Assembly (NCBI GenBank): GCA_900547125.1 | Contig: URFU01000014.1 | Span: 1-27,169 of the forward strand | DNA from: an uncultured Collinsella sp. | GTDB lineage: Bacteria; Actinomycetota; Coriobacteriia; Coriobacteriales; Coriobacteriaceae | Direction: 5' to 3' | DNA length: 27,169 bases | Translations under genes and position numbers: made by a program | Shown: positions 15,201 through 23,781 of the stretch, in pieces | How the letters are laid out: every line of letters begins with the position of its first letter | How positions within the stretch are numbered: position 1 is the first letter of the stretch | Notes under the pieces: generated by a model | The model's database searches: none | What the model saw: the letters and a program-made list of their open reading frames with translations, nothing else | What the model was told of the DNA's origin: nothing

Positions 15201-15232
15201 AAACATCGGAATCGGTTCGCCGACCAGACCCC

Positions 15233-15271
15233 AAACCGCCACAAAGGTGCCTGTCCCCTTTGTGGCGGTTT
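15233..15271. repeat. GGACAGGCA-loop hairpin, copy 3 (inverted, covarying stem)
   Basis: AAACCGCCACAAAGG (15233-15247) pairs perfectly over 15 bp with CCTTTGTGGCGGTTT (15257-15271) around TGCCTGTCC, the reverse complement of the loop in copies 1 and 2. One stem base pair differs from the other copies on both arms together, so pairing is preserved. Confidence 0.85.
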
Positions 15272-15280
15272 GCGCAGGTA

Positions 15281-15314
15281 GAACGGTAGGTTCGTATATA
15301 TGAACCTACCGTTC
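15281..15314. promoter_or_regulatory. Operator-like inverted repeat upstream of surface protein 2
   Basis: GAACGGTAGGTTC (15281-15293) and GAACCTACCGTTC (15302-15314) are perfect reverse complements with an 8-bp AT-only-centred spacer (GTATATAT). CGCAGGTAGA overlaps the left edge, as at surface protein 1. The centre is about 76 bp before the chosen start codon. Confidence 0.6.
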
Positions 15315-15373
15315 GCTTTGTTTTTGGACGACGATTACGCTGGATGACTTTTGGTTTCAGGAAAGGAACGACC

Positions 15374-18300
15374 ATGAGGTGGACCACTGTTCGAGCGCTT
15401 TGCCGCCGCCTGACCGTTGCTACGGTGACCCTCGCCATGGTGACGGGTTCGTTGCCCGCGGGCGCGTTTGCCGAGACCCTCACCACCGACGGCACTTTTG
15501 TGCAGACGGATAACGGCCAAGCAGCCGACGCCGCTCCCGCCGATTCGGCTGACGCCCAAACGTCAGACTCTGCTTCCGCCGACCCCGCGCCCGATGCCGG
15601 CGCTGCCGATCCCACAGTGCTCGATACCGGTGACACCCCCATGTCCCCGGACTCCGAGATTGCATCGGGGGTGGGCCTGACGGGCGCCGGACAGACCGAG
15701 AGCACACCTGCGGGTACGCTTGCCACCGATCTTGTCGAGGGCAAGGAGCTCGCCGAGCAGCAAAAGCAAGAGGAGGCTTCCGGCACCGAGGCGACCTGGA
15801 ACGAGGAACTTGAACTCTGGGCAACCTCGAAGGGCGCCACGGGCGTAAAGGACGAATACGATGATGACTACGTGGCCGGCGAGCAGACCCCCGCGCAGTA
15901 CTACTTCTCGATTGATAGCCTCACCAACGAAATTTCTATCGAGTATGGCGACGCGGGCATTACCACGTTGGAGGTGCCCTCGACCATCGACGGCAAGCAT
16001 GTCGTAAGCCTTAGGGGCATGGGAAACGCCGCTCTCACATCGGTCATCTTCGCCCCCGATTCGCACGTCCGCACCGTTGGCGGCCTGGGAGGCAGCAGCA
16101 TCAAGGAAATCGCACTGCCCGATTCGGTTGAGGAGTTGGGCTGGAATGCGTTTACCGGAAGCAAGACGCTCCAGACGGTGACCTGGCCCAACAACGCGGC
16201 CTTTACCACGATTCCCGAGCAGGCCTTTGAGGGCTGCGAACAACTTGACGACAATGTGGTGGCAACGCTGCCACCTTCGGTTAAGACTATCGACTATCGT
16301 GCCTTCGCCAATTGCGGCGTGCCGCAGTTCTATGTCTCGGATACAACGGTACTCACCTTTACGCAGATCAATGTGCCGGGCACGGTGGAGCGGATCGGGC
16401 ACTATGCCTTTGATGGGTGCTCGCATGTGTCGTCGGTGACGATCGGCGATGGTGTCAAATCTATCGGGGCGCTCGCGTTCGCCTCTCTTGATCCTGCGAT
16501 TGCCGGCAAAGAGATTGTGCTACCCAAAAGCGTGGAAATGATAGAGTGGGGAGCTTTTGAGAACACGAGATACGGAAACGAGACGAACCATAATGCCGTT
16601 GCCCTGCGCGTGATGAACCCCGATCTTCAGTTTGGTGAGGCGGGCTATCCGGGCGACTATAATGAGCGCGTGACAATCGATGGCGTAACGTATGCGATTC
16701 CCTTTAGTGAAGGCCAGACCATCTATGCCTATGCGACCGATTCGGCTGGCAACCCCTCGATGGTCAAAAAGCTTGCCGATGCCGTGGCCGATCGCAAGGA
16801 CTCCGTCGATTCCTCGAAGCCTGCCTACACGTTTGAGTGGATGGGCGAGGCGGCCCAGGTGACGGGCAAACTTCCCCAGAGCGCGACGGCTACACTCGTG
16901 CAGGCGGGGCAGTCCACGCCGCTGGCGGTTGGCGATGACGGCAGCTTTACAGCGGACGCTCTCTCCAAGACGGCAGCAACGCTGCGCATTTCGCTCAGCG
17001 GTTACTATGACATGGTGCTCGCTCGCCCGGGCGACCAGATGACGGGCACATGGAATATCGGAGAGATTAAGGCGGAGGACTTTACCAAGATTCCGGCCTC
17101 GCGCGCGATTGAGCTCAACGTGGGCTATCTTGAACCGATTGTGGGCCAGGATAAGACCGAACGCATTGAGCTCGATAGTCTCGATAACATCGATCTGACG
17201 GTGAAGAGCGGCGGCAAGACGCTTAAGCCTGCCAAGGTCGACAAGGAAAACGACTACCGTGTCCAGGGTACAGCGCTCGTGGTGTCGCAGGCCATTGCCG
17301 ATGCAGACCAGGATCTGGAGATAACGCTCGAGCCCAAAGACAGCCTCAAGCTGGGTGGGGCGACGGCGACGGTGAAGCCTTCGGCCGGCAAGGTCGATAT
17401 CGACTTGAAACCCTGGGGCACGGCGACGGTCACGACCAAGGGCGACTACCAGGGCGCCAACCGCGTGCTGGTGTTCCGTACGTCCGACGGCAAGCTAGTC
17501 GCCGACGGCGTCACCTATCTGATGGGTTACGAAGACGATGGCACCACGCCTATCATGAAGGCCGAGACGCCGCGCCTTAAGGCCGGTTCGTACACCATCG
17601 TCGCCTTTAACAAGACGAGCTACGACATCCAAGCTACGAGCTATTCCACGTTTAGCCGCCTAGGGCTGACCGTGGGTAAGCATATCGCGCAAAAGCAGGT
17701 GAAGATCGAGGACGGCAAACAGCTCGACGTGACGCTCGACGTTCCCGCGTTTGACGTGGAGACGTATCGTGCCGAGCGCGGGCTGACGGCGGGCTCGGTT
17801 ATCGCTGATTCGTCCGCGGTCGTTGGCGTGGAGACCGAGCTGCGCATTCATTACGAGCTCAAGGACAGCCAGGCTGCCAAGATTGAGATTCCGCTGGCCA
17901 AGGATGCCGTCGAGGATGTGTCCGCAGGCGCTCGCGAAGCCGGCGCCAGCTCCGATGCCATGTGGGCTGGCACAACTTGGGAGGGCGATAACCTCGTTCT
18001 CGATATGAGGAAGGGCATGGTCGCCGATGTGTTTGTACGCTTTAAGCCTAAGGCCGCGGGCATCTATGCCGTCTCGCCGCTTATTACGCTGGGCGAGGTG
18101 ACATTGCCGCTGGGAAGCACCACACTCGAGGTTAGCGGATCGCGCATCGAGGTCGACAGCACCGACGTTCACAGCCTACTGGGCAATGTGGCCTACGTAT
18201 ACGCAGCGCCCGGAAAAAGCGTGCAGCTCACCGTGGGGACGGGCTCGTCGGCTGCAAAGTACACCGGCAAGACCAATAAACTCGGCCGTGCCAAGATTGA

Positions 18301-21300
18301 ATACGACCTGCCGCAGGATACGCTTGCCGCCGAGCGTGTGACGCTCGAAGCGCGCGTGGGCTCGACCGATGTTGCCGCCGCTGCTGCCGAGGTAACGGCT
18401 CGCAATTATGTGCGCTATGTTCCGGGTGCTTCGGTCTGGAACTTTGATGTGACGTATCGTGGCGGTACGCAAAACTTGGTCAAGGACGGCAAGGACACCG
18501 GCAAGAGCCTGTGGACCTTCCATCATCTGCCACAAAAGAAGAATGCCTACTGGACCTTTGATATCACGCTCGAGGTGGGAAACGAAGAGGCCGCCGACAC
18601 GCTCGACCTGTACGTGGACTGCGTGGACGGCAAGACCGTGACGATTCCGCTGAGCCAAAAGTCGCGCGAGGGCACCCGCGTGCGCTACGCGGCCGAGTAT
18701 GTGGACGAGGGCTATCTCAAACTGCTCGATGAGTTCAACAAGGCAAACGACTCGACCTATGTGAACTGCGGCAACTTCGAGCAAATCTTTATGCCGCAGA
18801 CCTACCGCATCTCCAATGCCCAGCTTATGACCATGCTGAGTTTTGACGCCAAAGCTTCGGCCAAAAAGCATTCCGCCGCGGCCGAGGAGCGCCAGCAGGA
18901 GTTCTCGAATGCCGTGCAGCAGTGGCACGAGTATATGATGGATAACTCGTTTAATGATGTCGACGAGGCCTTTAACGACGCGATTGACCAGATGGTCGCC
19001 GATGCGTTTGCCGAGGAGGACGAGAACGGTAAAGAGGACGAAGCCCAAGGTGGAACTGCCCGTAAGGCTCGTCGCGCCCCTGCCGCCAGCGACGGCGAGG
19101 GTGATGGTGCTGGCAACGACGAGGCCGCGCAGTTTGCGGCTGAGCTCAAGGCCGCGGTCGGCGGGTCGTCGGCGCTGCTGACCCAGCAGGGCGACAGCTA
19201 TGGCGTCAATGTGGACAAGATGATCTTTGAGGATGCTTACGGCACCAGCGAGGATTGGTATCAGGAACTCGCGGCGGCCCAGGGCGCGAACGCTGCGGAT
19301 GCGGCCGCCATCAAGGAGCTCGTCGACCATGCATTGCGAGCGGAGTTTATTGCCCAGCGGGCCGAGGATCTGGTGGGCCAGTCGATGGGTATCGGCCAGC
19401 TCACCCAATACGGAAGCTGGAATGACGCAACCGCTGCGGCGCTCAACAAGTGTGCGGGCATTAAGGCTAGTGAGTACAACGGCCAGTCGACGAGCGGGTT
19501 TAACGATTTGGGCCAGGCGCTCGGCAGCTCGCTGAGCTACAAGGCGGCTGACGACGATACCGTTAAGGGCTTTAAGGTCGCCGCGCCCGATGGCGAGCAG
19601 ACGGCCTATATAGAGTCGGAGTTTATCGAGAACTCCAATAACAACAAGAACCAGGCGCTTCTGTTTAACTCGATCGCCATGCAGTGCGACATTCTGGACA
19701 ACCTGTACGACAACTGGAATGTGGTCCATAGCCTCAACAACTCCAAGGTGCGCGGATGGCTCATGGCCTGGAAGCTCAACGGCGACGTGAGCGCCCATAT
19801 GAAGCTCATCCGCACGATCCGTTCGCTCAAGAGCTATAAGATCGAGTGCGAGATGTTCGAACAGGTCTTTAAGACCGATGCGTGGAAGGCGGCCGGCCAG
19901 GCGTTTCCCGCGGCGACCCAGGGCATCGGCATCTTTACCGGCATTTACGGCGTGAACGATGCCAGCAAGAACTGGGAGAACGTGAACGTCCGTATGCAGA
20001 AGGTGAAGGGCGAGCGCGAGGGCTATGAGCTTCAGCATACGCGCTTGCTTGCCAAGCCCGAGAAGACCGAGGACGACTGGAAGTGCATTTACGCGCTGCG
20101 TGACGCCATGGAGAAGGCGCGTGCGTTTGAGGATCTGCTGTATCGCCAGCTCTGCCACGACAGCACCGATGTGGCGGTGGGCTCCATTATGACAATCGCC
20201 GGCGTGCTGACGGCCGGTTCGGCGGGTACCGTGGTGGGCGCTGCCTATGACGCGGCTTCGACCAGCGTAGGTTCGGAGCGCGCGATTAAGCTGACCAATG
20301 CCGAATGCGCCTACGATGTTGCCTGCGAGCAGGTGGAGCGCGCGTGCCAGAATCGTATTACGGTCAACTGGGGCGAGCTGACCGATGCCGAGGTCTACAA
20401 GGCCAACAAGGACGGCTTGATCTCGGACGAGAAGATGCAGTCAATTTTCGAGGCGCGTTATCGCAATGTGGCCGCCAAGGCTGCACCCGACCCTGCGGGC
20501 GTGGTGTACGAGGGTCTGCTGTCCAATACGGTTGAAGGCGCGACGGTTGAGCTGTGGAGCGCCGACGATGCGGCCGGTACCAATGCAGTGCGTTGGGATG
20601 CCGAGGAGTATGAGCAGGACAATCCGCTTGCAACGGGTGCGGACGGTGCGTACAACTGGAATACGCCGACCGGCTGGTATCAGGTGCGCGTGACCAAGGA
20701 CGGGTATGAGGAGGCGCGTTCGGCTTGGCTGCGCGTGCCGCCGATTCAGACTGAGGTGAACATTGGCTTGGTGTCGACGGCGGCGCCCGAGGTGGCTTCG
20801 GCCCATGCCTATACCGATTGCGTCGAGGTTGAGTTTGCACAGTATATGGATGCGAGTGACGATACCCTGGCCGCATTGTGTGCGCAGGGCTTGGGCGACG
20901 TGACGTATACGTGGCTCGACAAGCAGGACGATCCCAATGGCAAGCCGCTGTCGCGCGTGCTGCGTATTCGCTATGCCGATGCGTGTGAGGCGGGCTCAAC
21001 GGTGGCGTTTGAGCTCGACGGTGCTCGCAACTACGCCGGCACGGCCATGGCGCGCTGGGCAAGTGGCGAGCTTGTCGTGGGCGTTCGTGCCGACAAGCTC
21101 AAGCTCAACGTGGAGCAGGCCGTGACCATGCTTGATGGCGGTGACTTTGAGCTGGTGGCGCACGTGACCGATAAGGCGGGCAAGCCGTTTGCGGGCGCAA
21201 AGGTTAGTGTTGGGCTGGAGTCCTCGGCTATCTGCTCTGTCGATGCCATCCAGGCCGTGACGGGCGAGGACGGCGCGGCGACGTTTGTGCTGCATGGTGC

Positions 21301-21976
21301 TCTGCCCGGTTTGACGACGTTGACGGCGGCGGTGGACGGCACGGCGCTGTCCAAGCAGGTCGACGTTCGCGTGTCTGCCGAGGCAGTGCGACCGGCACGA
21401 CCGGTGGCGACGATTGGTGCGACGACGTTTGGTGCATGGTCGCCCAAGGAGAACTACATTACGGTGCCCAAGGGCACGAAGCTGGAGCTTTCTGCCGAGG
21501 ATGGCACGACGATTTGGTACACCACCAACGACACCTGCCCCTGCCGTGACGAAGGCCGCGTAAAGTACACCGAGCCTATTGCGCTCGATAGCAACATGTA
21601 TGTGCGCATTGCGGCACAGCGCCCTGGCATGTCGTACAGTGAGTATTCCGAGCGTCTGAACATTACGATTACGGTGACCGATGAGCCGGCGCCTGAGCCG
21701 ACGCCCGAGCCGGACCCGACTCCTGGCGACGGCGAGCAGGGCGGCGGTACGGATGGCTCTGGTGGCGCCGGGATCCCTGCGGGCAGTTCGACTTCGACGA
21801 CGACCACGGTGACGACGGACAAGTCCAAGGGTAAGGGCGAGAACGGCAAGAAGTCCGGCGGCACGGAGCTCGCCAGCACGGGTGACTCCGTCGCGATGAC
21901 GGTCGCCGCCTTGGGCATCGCCGGCGCAACCGTTGCCGCGGCCGGCATCGCCGCGACCAAGCGTCGCAAGCATTAG
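15374..21976 (+). CDS. Surface protein 2: 2200-aa secreted, sortase-anchored (LASTG) multidomain protein with BspA-like leucine-rich repeats
   Basis: A giant wall-anchored protein. The ATG at 15374 is chosen because AAAGGA lies just upstream; an in-frame ATG at 15344 lacks one. The signal peptide ends at AFA (31-33). A low-complexity linker is followed by BspA-type leucine-rich repeats (about 176-400; for example SVEELGWNAFTGSKTL and TVERIGHYAFDGCSHV). Several beta-sandwich-like regions span about 500-1100. A largely helical region (about 1140-1700) is interrupted by an acidic linker (about 1214-1249) and holds a glycine-rich hydrophobic stretch near 1600-1625. Next come a carboxypeptidase-regulatory-like beta domain (about 1710-1800), a Big_1/invasin-like domain (about 1906-2004) and a chitobiase-C-like domain (about 2007-2101). 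A PEPTPEPDPTP spacer, LASTGD (2166-2171), a membrane helix and KRRKH close it. Likely an adhesin; its ligand and the helical region's role are unknown. Confidence 0.86.
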   Translation: MRWTTVRALCRRLTVATVTLAMVTGSLPAGAFAETLTTDGTFVQTDNGQAADAAPADSADAQTSDSASADPAPDAGAADPTVLDTGDTPMSPDSEIASGVGLTGAGQTESTPAGTLATDLVEGKELAEQQKQEEASGTEATWNEELELWATSKGATGVKDEYDDDYVAGEQTPAQYYFSIDSLTNEISIEYGDAGITTLEVPSTIDGKHVVSLRGMGNAALTSVIFAPDSHVRTVGGLGGSSIKEIALPDSVEELGWNAFTGSKTLQTVTWPNNAAFTTIPEQAFEGCEQLDDNVVATLPPSVKTIDYRAFANCGVPQFYVSDTTVLTFTQINVPGTVERIGHYAFDGCSHVSSVTIGDGVKSIGALAFASLDPAIAGKEIVLPKSVEMIEWGAFENTRYGNETNHNAVALRVMNPDLQFGEAGYPGDYNERVTIDGVTYAIPFSEGQTIYAYATDSAGNPSMVKKLADAVADRKDSVDSSKPAYTFEWMGEAAQVTGKLPQSATATLVQAGQSTPLAVGDDGSFTADALSKTAATLRISLSGYYDMVLARPGDQMTGTWNIGEIKAEDFTKIPASRAIELNVGYLEPIVGQDKTERIELDSLDNIDLTVKSGGKTLKPAKVDKENDYRVQGTALVVSQAIADADQDLEITLEPKDSLKLGGATATVKPSAGKVDIDLKPWGTATVTTKGDYQGANRVLVFRTSDGKLVADGVTYLMGYEDDGTTPIMKAETPRLKAGSYTIVAFNKTSYDIQATSYSTFSRLGLTVGKHIAQKQVKIEDGKQLDVTLDVPAFDVETYRAERGLTAGSVIADSSAVVGVETELRIHYELKDSQAAKIEIPLAKDAVEDVSAGAREAGASSDAMWAGTTWEGDNLVLDMRKGMVADVFVRFKPKAAGIYAVSPLITLGEVTLPLGSTTLEVSGSRIEVDSTDVHSLLGNVAYVYAAPGKSVQLTVGTGSSAAKYTGKTNKLGRAKIEYDLPQDTLAAERVTLEARVGSTDVAAAAAEVTARNYVRYVPGASVWNFDVTYRGGTQNLVKDGKDTGKSLWTFHHLPQKKNAYWTFDITLEVGNEEAADTLDLYVDCVDGKTVTIPLSQKSREGTRVRYAAEYVDEGYLKLLDEFNKANDSTYVNCGNFEQIFMPQTYRISNAQLMTMLSFDAKASAKKHSAAAEERQQEFSNAVQQWHEYMMDNSFNDVDEAFNDAIDQMVADAFAEEDENGKEDEAQGGTARKARRAPAASDGEGDGAGNDEAAQFAAELKAAVGGSSALLTQQGDSYGVNVDKMIFEDAYGTSEDWYQELAAAQGANAADAAAIKELVDHALRAEFIAQRAEDLVGQSMGIGQLTQYGSWNDATAAALNKCAGIKASEYNGQSTSGFNDLGQALGSSLSYKAADDDTVKGFKVAAPDGEQTAYIESEFIENSNNNKNQALLFNSIAMQCDILDNLYDNWNVVHSLNNSKVRGWLMAWKLNGDVSAHMKLIRTIRSLKSYKIECEMFEQVFKTDAWKAAGQAFPAATQGIGIFTGIYGVNDASKNWENVNVRMQKVKGEREGYELQHTRLLAKPEKTEDDWKCIYALRDAMEKARAFEDLLYRQLCHDSTDVAVGSIMTIAGVLTAGSAGTVVGAAYDAASTSVGSERAIKLTNAECAYDVACEQVERACQNRITVNWGELTDAEVYKANKDGLISDEKMQSIFEARYRNVAAKAAPDPAGVVYEGLLSNTVEGATVELWSADDAAGTNAVRWDAEEYEQDNPLATGADGAYNWNTPTGWYQVRVTKDGYEEARSAWLRVPPIQTEVNIGLVSTAAPEVASAHAYTDCVEVEFAQYMDASDDTLAALCAQGLGDVTYTWLDKQDDPNGKPLSRVLRIRYADACEAGSTVAFELDGARNYAGTAMARWASGELVVGVRADKLKLNVEQAVTMLDGGDFELVAHVTDKAGKPFAGAKVSVGLESSAICSVDAIQAVTGEDGAATFVLHGALPGLTTLTAAVDGTALSKQVDVRVSAEAVRPARPVATIGATTFGAWSPKENYITVPKGTKLELSAEDGTTIWYTTNDTCPCRDEGRVKYTEPIALDSNMYVRIAAQRPGMSYSEYSERLNITITVTDEPAPEPTPEPDPTPGDGEQGGGTDGSGGAGIPAGSSTSTTTTVTTDKSKGKGENGKKSGGTELASTGDSVAMTVAALGIAGATVAAAGIAATKRRKH

Positions 21977-22012
21977 GTTTTGGTGGCGGCGCCCATCCTC
22001 GGCTTTAGCAAA

Positions 22013-22230
22013 ATCTCAATCTGTAACACCAAACTGTCCAAAACGGCTCTAGATGTTACAGATTGAGACGAACTGTTCGGCCGCCAACCTAACGTCTCGA
22101 TCTGTAACACGTAGCGAGGAATTTGGGCTCTAACTGTTACAGATTGAGATGAACAGGCGGATGTTCGCACAATGTCTCGATCTGTAACAACTACAAGGCT
22201 CAACGGGCTCCAGGTGTTACAGATTGAGAC
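22013..22230. repeat. Alternating-orientation 16-nt arm array, copy B
   Basis: The same six-arm arrangement follows surface protein 2. Arms are at 22013-22028, 22054-22069, 22094-22109, 22135-22150, 22174-22189 and 22215-22230. The loops are again 25, 25 and 25 nt and the gaps 24 and 23 nt, identical to copy A. Loop 1 differs from copy A at 1 of 25 positions and loop 2 at 2 of 25. Loop 3 is similar only in its first part, and the gap between units 2 and 3 is strongly diverged. The array starts 37 bp after the stop codon, as in copy A. Confidence 0.9.
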
Positions 22231-22252
22231 AAAACGACCGGGCAAGTCCCAA

Positions 22253-22287
22253 ACCACCACAAAGGTGCCTGTCCCCTTTGTGGTGGT
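22253..22287. repeat. GGACAGGCA-loop hairpin, copy 4 (inverted)
   Basis: ACCACCACAAAGG (22253-22265) pairs perfectly with CCTTTGTGGTGGT (22275-22287) around TGCCTGTCC. It lies 23 bp after array B, matching the array A to copy 3 arrangement (33 bp). It may also help end transcription from surface protein 2. Confidence 0.8.
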
Positions 22288-22303
22288 CGGTCGACCGGCA
22301 TAG

Positions 22304-22343
22304 AAAAAAAGTCCCCGCCGGGCGCGTGCTCGACGGGGACTTT
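22304..22343 (-). terminator. Terminator of the nfnA-nfnB operon
   Basis: AAAGTCCCCGCCG (22308-22320) and CGACGGGGACTTT (22331-22343) form a 13-bp stem with one mismatch. Read on the minus strand it is followed by a run of seven T, directly downstream of nfnB. Confidence 0.88.
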
Positions 22344-22371
22344 GCCGTTTGGTGGCTAGCGCTGCAGGTGA

Positions 22372-23781
22372 TTACTCGCCCAGCAGGCTCTTGGTGATCG
22401 AAGCGGCGGCCTTCTTGCCGGCGCCCATCGCCAGAATGACCGTAGCGGCACCGGTGACGATGTCGCCGCCGGCCCAGATGCGGGGATCGGTGGTCTGGCC
22501 GGTCTCCTCGTCGGCGACGATGTAGCCCCACTTGTTGAGCTCCATCTTGCCGCCGATCTTCTTTGCGAAGGGGTTGGCGTTGGTGCCGATAGCCGAGATC
22601 GCGACATCGCAGGGGATCTCCTCGATGGCGCCCTCGATGGGCACCGGACGACGGCGACCGGACTCGTCGGGCTCGCCGAGCTCCATCTTCTGGACCTTGA
22701 CGGCACACACGGAGCCGTCCTCGCCGGCGACAAACTCGAGCGGGGAGACGAGCGGCAGAACCTCGACGCCCTCGGCCTTGGCATGGTGCAGCTCGGCGCG
22801 ACGGCAGGGCATCTCGTCCTCGGTACGACGGTAGGCGATGATGGCGTGCTCGGCGCCCAGACGCTTGGCGGTACGGACGGCGTCCATAGCCACGTTGCCG
22901 CCACCAAAGACGACGACGTTCTTGCCGTGCTTGGTGGGGGTGTCGTACTCGGGGAACTTGTTGGCCTTCATCAGGTTCACGCGGGTGAGGTACTCGTTGG
23001 CGAAGAAGACGTTGGGCAGGTTCTCGCCGGGGACGTTGAGGAACTTGGGCAGGCCAGCGCCGGTCGCCACGTAGATGGCGTCGAAGCCCTGCTCGAACAG
23101 CTCCTCGGCCGTGGCCATGTTGCCCACGACGGAGTTGTACTCAAACTTGACGCCCATGTCCTCCAGGCCGTCAATCTCACGCTTGACGACTGCCTTGGGC
23201 AGACGGAACTCGGGGATGCCGTAGACCAGCACGCCGCCGCCGGTAAAGAAGGCCTCGAAGACGGTAACGTCAAAGCCGTTACGGGCGAGCTCGCCGGCGC
23301 AGGTGATGCCGGACGGGCCGGAGCCGACGACGGCGACCTTCTTGCCGTTCTTGGGAGCCATCTTGGGCGTGGAGGCGAGCTCGGGGCGGTCACCCAGGAA
23401 GCGCTCGAGCTGGCCGATGGCCACGGGCTCGGACTTCTTACCACGGATGCACTTGCCCTCGCACTGGTTCTCCTGCGGGCAGACGCGACCGCAGATGGCG
23501 GGAAGCATGGAGTCCTCGCGGATGGTATCGAGGGCGCCGCCGAAGTCCTTCGCGCGGATCTGCTCGATAAAGCGGGGGATGTTGATGTTGACGGGGCAGC
23601 CCTCAACACAGAACGGCTTCTTGCAGTTGAGGCAGCGCTCGGCCTCGGCCAGCGCCATCTCCTCGGTGAAGCCCTTGTCGACGGGGCGGAAGTCGCAGGC
23701 GCGCTCGGCAGCCGGCTCCTCGTTATCGGGGGTGCGGGGCGACTTCATATCGGCAACGAAACGACCGTTAACTAGTGGCAT
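22372..23781 (-). CDS. nfnB: NADH-dependent ferredoxin:NADP+ oxidoreductase, large subunit (NfnB; often annotated GltA/glutamate synthase small subunit)
   Basis: This 469-aa flavoprotein carries two N-terminal [4Fe-4S] motifs: C50/C53/C58/C62 (CLNCKKPFCVEGCP) and C97/C101/C107/C111. An FAD-binding GSGPSGITCAGEL follows (G153 onward), then a second Rossmann motif GGGNVAMDAVRTAKRLG for NADPH. The end WAGGDIVTGAATVILAMGAGKKAA is typical of the family. Alone it would be called NADPH-dependent glutamate synthase small chain. However, no large GltB-type subunit is adjacent, and it overlaps by 10 bp with an NfnA-type gene. The pair therefore fits the electron-bifurcating transhydrogenase NfnAB, which couples NADH and reduced ferredoxin to NADPH formation. 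AGGAAAAGAG lies upstream of the ATG. A terminator follows at 22304-22343. An archaeal SudAB-like sulfide dehydrogenase is the alternative. Confidence 0.88.
   Translation of the reverse strand: MPLVNGRFVADMKSPRTPDNEEPAAERACDFRPVDKGFTEEMALAEAERCLNCKKPFCVEGCPVNINIPRFIEQIRAKDFGGALDTIREDSMLPAICGRVCPQENQCEGKCIRGKKSEPVAIGQLERFLGDRPELASTPKMAPKNGKKVAVVGSGPSGITCAGELARNGFDVTVFEAFFTGGGVLVYGIPEFRLPKAVVKREIDGLEDMGVKFEYNSVVGNMATAEELFEQGFDAIYVATGAGLPKFLNVPGENLPNVFFANEYLTRVNLMKANKFPEYDTPTKHGKNVVVFGGGNVAMDAVRTAKRLGAEHAIIAYRRTEDEMPCRRAELHHAKAEGVEVLPLVSPLEFVAGEDGSVCAVKVQKMELGEPDESGRRRPVPIEGAIEEIPCDVAISAIGTNANPFAKKIGGKMELNKWGYIVADEETGQTTDPRIWAGGDIVTGAATVILAMGAGKKAAASITKSLLGE

Noticed and set aside
18176..20158. 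660-codon open frame on the minus strand inside the surface protein 2 gene
   Set aside because: It has no ribosome-binding site, a His/Leu/Val-rich composition typical of antisense frames, and lies entirely within a coherent plus-strand protein.
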